DNA from: Agapetus fuscipes
Taxonomy: Eukaryota; Arthropoda; Insecta; Trichoptera; Glossosomatidae
Length of the DNA stretch: 64,000 nt
Direction: 5' to 3'
Assembly (NCBI GenBank): GCA_951799405.1
Contig: OX637350.1
Location: 5,069,852-5,133,851 of the forward strand
Shown: in pieces, positions 27,201 through 33,200 of the stretch
Position numbering within the stretch: the first letter of the stretch is position 1
Layout of the letters: the number at the start of each line of letters is the position of its first letter
Made by a program: the position numbers and the translations under genes
Notes under the pieces: generated by a model
The model's input: the letters and a program-made list of their open reading frames with translations, nothing else
Told to the model about the DNA's origin: nothing
Database searches by the model: none

Positions 27201-30200
27201 GGTACTTGCAATATTGGTAAAGTGTACTACATAAACTGTGTACTTTACAGGCATCATGGTGCTATTCATTGACAACAAATCAACGGCTCATCCACCACCT
27301 AAGAACCAATTTTACATACAGAAAAGGTTAATCCATGGATTGGCTATGGTTTGGGAATAGCATTGTAAGTGTTCAGTATAATAAACTTAACAATATCGTT
27401 CACCAAAAAATGTATGGAAACTTTAACGCTCAACATAAGCGCTGTCTAAGTTTGTATATATTTTTTTAGGTAAACGCTATGATTTGAGTTTGAACGTAAG
27501 CTCGGGGTATACGGGCTGAGATCTCTGTGGCGTTTAATGCCATTGGCCATGTCCATTAGAGCGAATAAATGGTTTTTCGTGTGTTACGTAAAGATTAATG
27601 TTGGCCGCTCTTTGTGCAGACAATACAGGCCACTTTCACCTAAGTACAAGTGCTAACTCGCACTCGGGTGAATAGAGATACGCAGGTGGAGTGGTACAGA
27701 TCACCCAGCCTCTAAGGAGATGAAAAGTTCAAACTGGAGTTGGAGGTGGCGATATTCTTTCCATATTAACTATTACTATATCCTGCCGCCTTTCCTCAAG
27801 AGGTGGCCGGTACTTCCACAGAAGCATCTCCACTTTTTTCTGTCTTGCATATCTCTTTCATCTCTTCATTATTCATCACTTTATATTCCTAATTATTTAT
27901 ATTCCTATTTTCATCTACCACACTTGACTTATAGGTTTGTATGACTTATGAGGCTGACCACCCATACTGTAAAAAATGGTTCACTATGCCAATGTCACTC
28001 CTGTGTCAGGAAAGGTCGGCAAAAGTTGTGGGGCTTATGTTCATTTGAGGTTTGGATTTTATTTGTAAGTACACATTCAGCATTTGTAAGCGCAAACTAC
28101 ACGTGTTGGTTTGTGGGCATATCATCTGAGAGCTTTAAATGAATATATCCTTGCAACTTAGATTATAGATTATTTATTATAGACACTTGCATAATTACAT
28201 GTACGAGTATAAAAGTATATTCTACAATATCAACCAAGAATCGTTATTTTTAGTCCAATAATGGTTGTAAGAACCCGTATTTGTAACAATCGGCGGAATG
28301 TATTGTATCGCCGGAAATAAGATGAGTTACATTCATTTCAGATTTCACACTTAGATTACTTTAGTGTTACTTTTGTGAATCGAAAGTCATCGTAAATTTT
28401 GATTTTCGCTCCACGCCGTATAGCTTTATTTGCGTTGGTTTGCTCATAAATCAAATTCGTTTTTTAATTCGCGATTTCACGGGTCAATTATTTTTTTTAA
28501 ATTTTTCGGTATTATGTGGGTTGTAAAGAATAAATATTCTAAGAAATAACATAATCTTAATACAACTTTACATAAAAATCAACAGCTTCATTGGTAGAAC
28601 GCTCGTTTTCAAAGCCATAGGGCCAGACAAATCCTGTCGCACCCGATTTTCCGTTTTGGCGATTTCTTCAAGCCCAAAGTCATGTATATTTTTTTAAATT
28701 TTCTTTAAAAAAAAATAGATTTATGAAGAGGAATGCAATTCACCAACCTATTCTGTTTTGTCAGAAACAGGTATTAATATCATCAATTAATAATTCATTA
28801 TTGTTTATATTAATGAATTATTAATTAATAATTACCCAATAGCATCTGTTGAACCAGGGTCAAAGTTATGGTCAAGTGACCCAAGCGGGGATCGAACCAA
28901 CGTTATTCTATTCCAAATACGCTAGAAAGATAGGCCACTTGGCCCCGCCGGCCATAACACCGACATAGTACCAAAAAGAAAGAAAAACACGACAACCTGC
29001 CCCTTTGAGAGCAGGGATATATCCTTTTTTCTTCTTTTTCCGTTGCCTCTGCGGTGAAGATTGGCAATCATCATAACAATTTACACCTTCGTTATTATGC
29101 AACTATTGAGAAACTTCACTTTAAACTCAGTGGTAGTCGTTTTCACTCGCCACATACGATCAATGAGGATGGCAACGCGGAAAAAAATTACTCTATAAGT
29201 GCAGTAGGTGTGTTGTTTTTTTTTTTTTTTTGAGAAAACAGATTTAGTAAAAATACGTCATTTTTGAGACTATAAAATATGCACCAATTAGAAAACTTTG
29301 TGATGTACAAAAGAGATATTATTTAATAGTAATTAACAAATCGTTTTCATTTAAATATGAGATTGAAGTTCAGCACAGCGTGACTGAAAAATTAATCTAA
29401 CTAATCCATGTTTCATTCATTTTTAAATGCTCACTACAGGCACTTCATCAAATTTTGATAAGAATTAAAGAGAAAAGAAAATTGTTAACTTTATTTCTTG
29501 ATTTTTTTTTCACTGATTGCATCTCATTTGGAAAGTGAACAAATCTTAAATTAAAACGATGATTAACATGTGCACTCGAATTAAATTAATTTTAAAATAA
29601 TGCATCCTCGTAGGTATTCAGATGATAATTCTAATTTTATTAACTAAATTAATATAAATGATATTCAATTGGTTGAATTTCTATCACTTAATAAACATTA
29701 AAAATAGAAATTATCATTGGAAGCTCTTTAAATGAATGAAAAAAATACAATTACGCTCTTGAATATCATTGGCGTTTTCATTTCATTTAAATACTTACAT
29801 TTAAAAGCTTTTTTTCAGTCATCGAAAATTGCAACTTAAATTATAGTAATGAGAATGACATTGTTTTTTCTTTGAATTGTGCCGAAAGCGATGAATAAAT
29901 AATTTGCGAATTTTAACCATTAGATTCAGTTTATTGATTAGAATTAATTTAATTACATCTTTCTTTAATCTAAGTTGCAAAGATACATTAACATTTTATA
30001 AATATATGCTCATATGCAGACGTATGTTTGCGCTTACACATGCCACATGTGCATTTAATATTAATTAGTTAAAATAATCTCTTAAAAGTATTTCGAAAGC
30101 ATTGAATATTTACTTCAATAATTTTAAATCACGTATTTACTTTAAGTACATTTTTACAACTTTACCTATGTAAGGATTACTTTTTTGGGGGCACATAAAC

Positions 30201-33200
30201 ATAACATCACATGACAGTACATCACATGGGAGAACATCACATGACAGTGGAGAACATCACATTGCAGCACACCACATGACATTACTTCACAATAATAATA
30301 GGTATCTACATCACATTCAAAGTCATGGGACGTTATGTCATTTGTGCTGTTTTGTGACTATGCAGTTCTACCCTGTCACTCAATTTTTTACATTGAACTG
30401 AAAAATAAACCCAAATACCTAACTAAATAAAACAAGGAATAACAGGTACCTACCTATATATATATATATTGGCTAATAAGACCTGATTCTTCAAGATTGT
30501 AATTGTAATTGTAACTCTGTCGCCATTCCGCTAGGGGTGGCCAGAGCCTCTGAAGAGTTGCCTCCATTTTTTCCTATCCTGACATACCTCTTTTAATTCC
30601 TTCATATCCATCACCTTTTTCATGCATTTTCTTCTTTTACGCTCACTTTGTATATCCCATTCTTTCACAATCTCCTCAAGATGGATTTCTTTAGAAGTAT
30701 TTTGACAATTATATTAATTTTTAAAACTGAACAATTTTAAAACTTAATTTAAATCGGATATTTAACGAACCGTTTAGAGAGAACTTACATCATTCTCGAC
30801 GTTTCGTCAGTGATGTAGCCGACGTCTTCAGGAGAACATCCTCTCTGTACGGCTACTGAGGATGAACTGAATTTGAAAAACACTTTGTCACAAATCACTG
30901 CCTACCTTCGAACGAAGGTAGTAATTATGTTTTGGTATGTTACATACCACTTTCATCTTGTTTGTATTCGACGTCACTAGATGGTACTATGTTGGTACTA
31001 AGATGAACGTGGTATATGTAACAGACCAAAACATATGTAATTACTACCTTCGTTCGAAGGTAGGCAGTGATTTGTGACAAAGTGTTTTTCAAATTCAGTT
31101 CATCCCCAGTCGCCGTACAGAGAGGATGTTCTCCTGAAGACGTTGGCTACGTCGCTGACGAAACGTCGAGAATGATGTAAGTTCTCTCTAAACGGTTCGT
31201 TAAATATCCGATTTAAATTAAGTTTTAAAATTGTTCAGTTTTAAAAATCAATATAAGTACCTAATTGTCAAAATGTCAAACGACCCTAATCCTAACATAA
31301 ACCCAACTATTCTTTAGAAGTAAATGATTTATTGCAATTATTTCTGTCACTGTTTCAGGTTAGAGAACGAGGATATGAAGGTGCACTTCAATCTTCACTT
31401 TGATCCAAACTACAACGACGTGGAAGTCAAGGACGTTGAAACTGTTCTGATGAGGGAAATCAAGCTGCAGAACAGTTCCAGATACTTCTACAACTTGACG
31501 ATAGATCCCAACAGCCTGGATGTTCAGGTAAAAAAATACGTCTTTTTATTATTTTTTATACCCATAATTCGTAAGCATTCATTTGATCGAAATAGGAAAG
31601 CACTATCTGTTTTTAAACCACAAAAGCTTTTTCAATATAGGTATTCTCGCTATTGTATGACAAATAGTTTACCGTTTCACCCATAGATGGTAGTAACAAA
31701 ATAAAAAAACGTATATTATAGAAAATGAATTGGTTATTACTTATTAGTTATTAGTAGGTATATTGTAGTCGAAGTTATTTCATACAAATGGAATTATTTA
31801 TCTTGTGTTAATAATTTTTACACTCAATGATAGTTTAAAACTGTATCTTACCAATACCTACACTCTACAGTGTTTTTCTTTTGAAAGGGTGGAAGTGAAA
31901 GCATTTTGTTTTTTTAAATGAAATGGGCAATTTTCAAAATTATATTCGACTACAATAAGTGAATATATTGAATAACTGAAATACCTTGTTTCAGGAAAGC
32001 GATGCCATCCTCACATCTCCAGTGACGCTATCTTCCACAAACGTTGTCACAGCTCCAGTCTCCACCACCACACCTCCTCCGCCAAGAAGATGTTCCACCA
32101 TACAGCTGAAGATGTGCCAGAACCTTCCGTACAACATCACCTCATACCCCAATGTTCTGGGGCACAAATCGTTGCAAGACGTGGAAGAAGACATGATTGC
32201 CTTTAGAGAGCTCATCGATGCAGAATGCTACAGATTGGCTTATGACTTTGTGTGCCAATTGCTGCAGCCAGCTTGCATCAAGAAAGAAACTGAGGATCGA
32301 CTATTCTTGCCATGTAGGAGCTATTGTAGAGAATTCTGGGCTGGATGCGGTGGAAGACTTCAGAATCGATTCAGAAAGCTGATGGATTGTGAGAGGTTTC
32401 CGGAGTATACTGGTCCCAACTCGTGCCGGACTAAAACAGGTATCTTTTTCTACATCATACATGCAATATCTTATTGATCCACCGTCTTGAGCAAAATTAC
32501 AAACATCAGGTATGATGATTGTTTGTTGAAATTTCATTTTTTGTTTTTCTTTTGCAGATTGCGTGAAGAGTATGCAATCAAATGCATTTTCTCCGAGAAT
32601 ATGTGACGGAGTAGCAGACTGCGAAGATATGTCAGACGAAAAGTCCTGCACGTATTGTCCACCAGACCATATTCACTGTGGCATAGGACGAGGATGTCTA
32701 CCACCAAATAAGCGATGTGATGGCATCAGAGATTGTCCAAATGGCAGTGATGAAAGAGCTTGCTGTAAGATAACTTCTACCCCTTTCAAGTACAAAAATT
32801 GAACCTTTGGTCTTCATCTAATGGACTTAATTCTTTTTCCAGTGATCATTGCACCAAATATTTCCCACTTAGTGGAGTATCCACCTATATCCACTCATCT
32901 ATCAGAATATCACTCAGAAGGCTATGTTGTCTTCAACGAAGAAGGGACCCTTGGAAAGCTGTGCATTGGTGGTCAAAATGAGTCGAGCACAGCAATTGAC
33001 ACAGTTGCATCATCACTGTGCAATTCTCTATCATTCAAGTATGTTACCAAAATTTATGTATTTCCCAAATCTCAACACTGATTTCTTCTATCCTGATTTC
33101 AATTCGATGAATTGTTTTCCTAAAAATCTGTGCATGTGATCTTCCATTCATTTCTAAGTAGATGGATCGAAAATAAAATGATGATCATTTGTTTGAATTG

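Larger units (their letters stand above)
23809..31358 (+). other. Corin-like intron 2 (7.6 kb)
   Basis: GT-AG, phase 2. It holds the MITEs at 23941 and 25868, R1 copies, an S3 copy, LINE relics and the foldback element. 24200-25640 and 28970-29960 are AT-rich with nothing recognisable except a CTGATGATGTCGG...GAAACG stretch near 24390. Confidence 0.8.
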
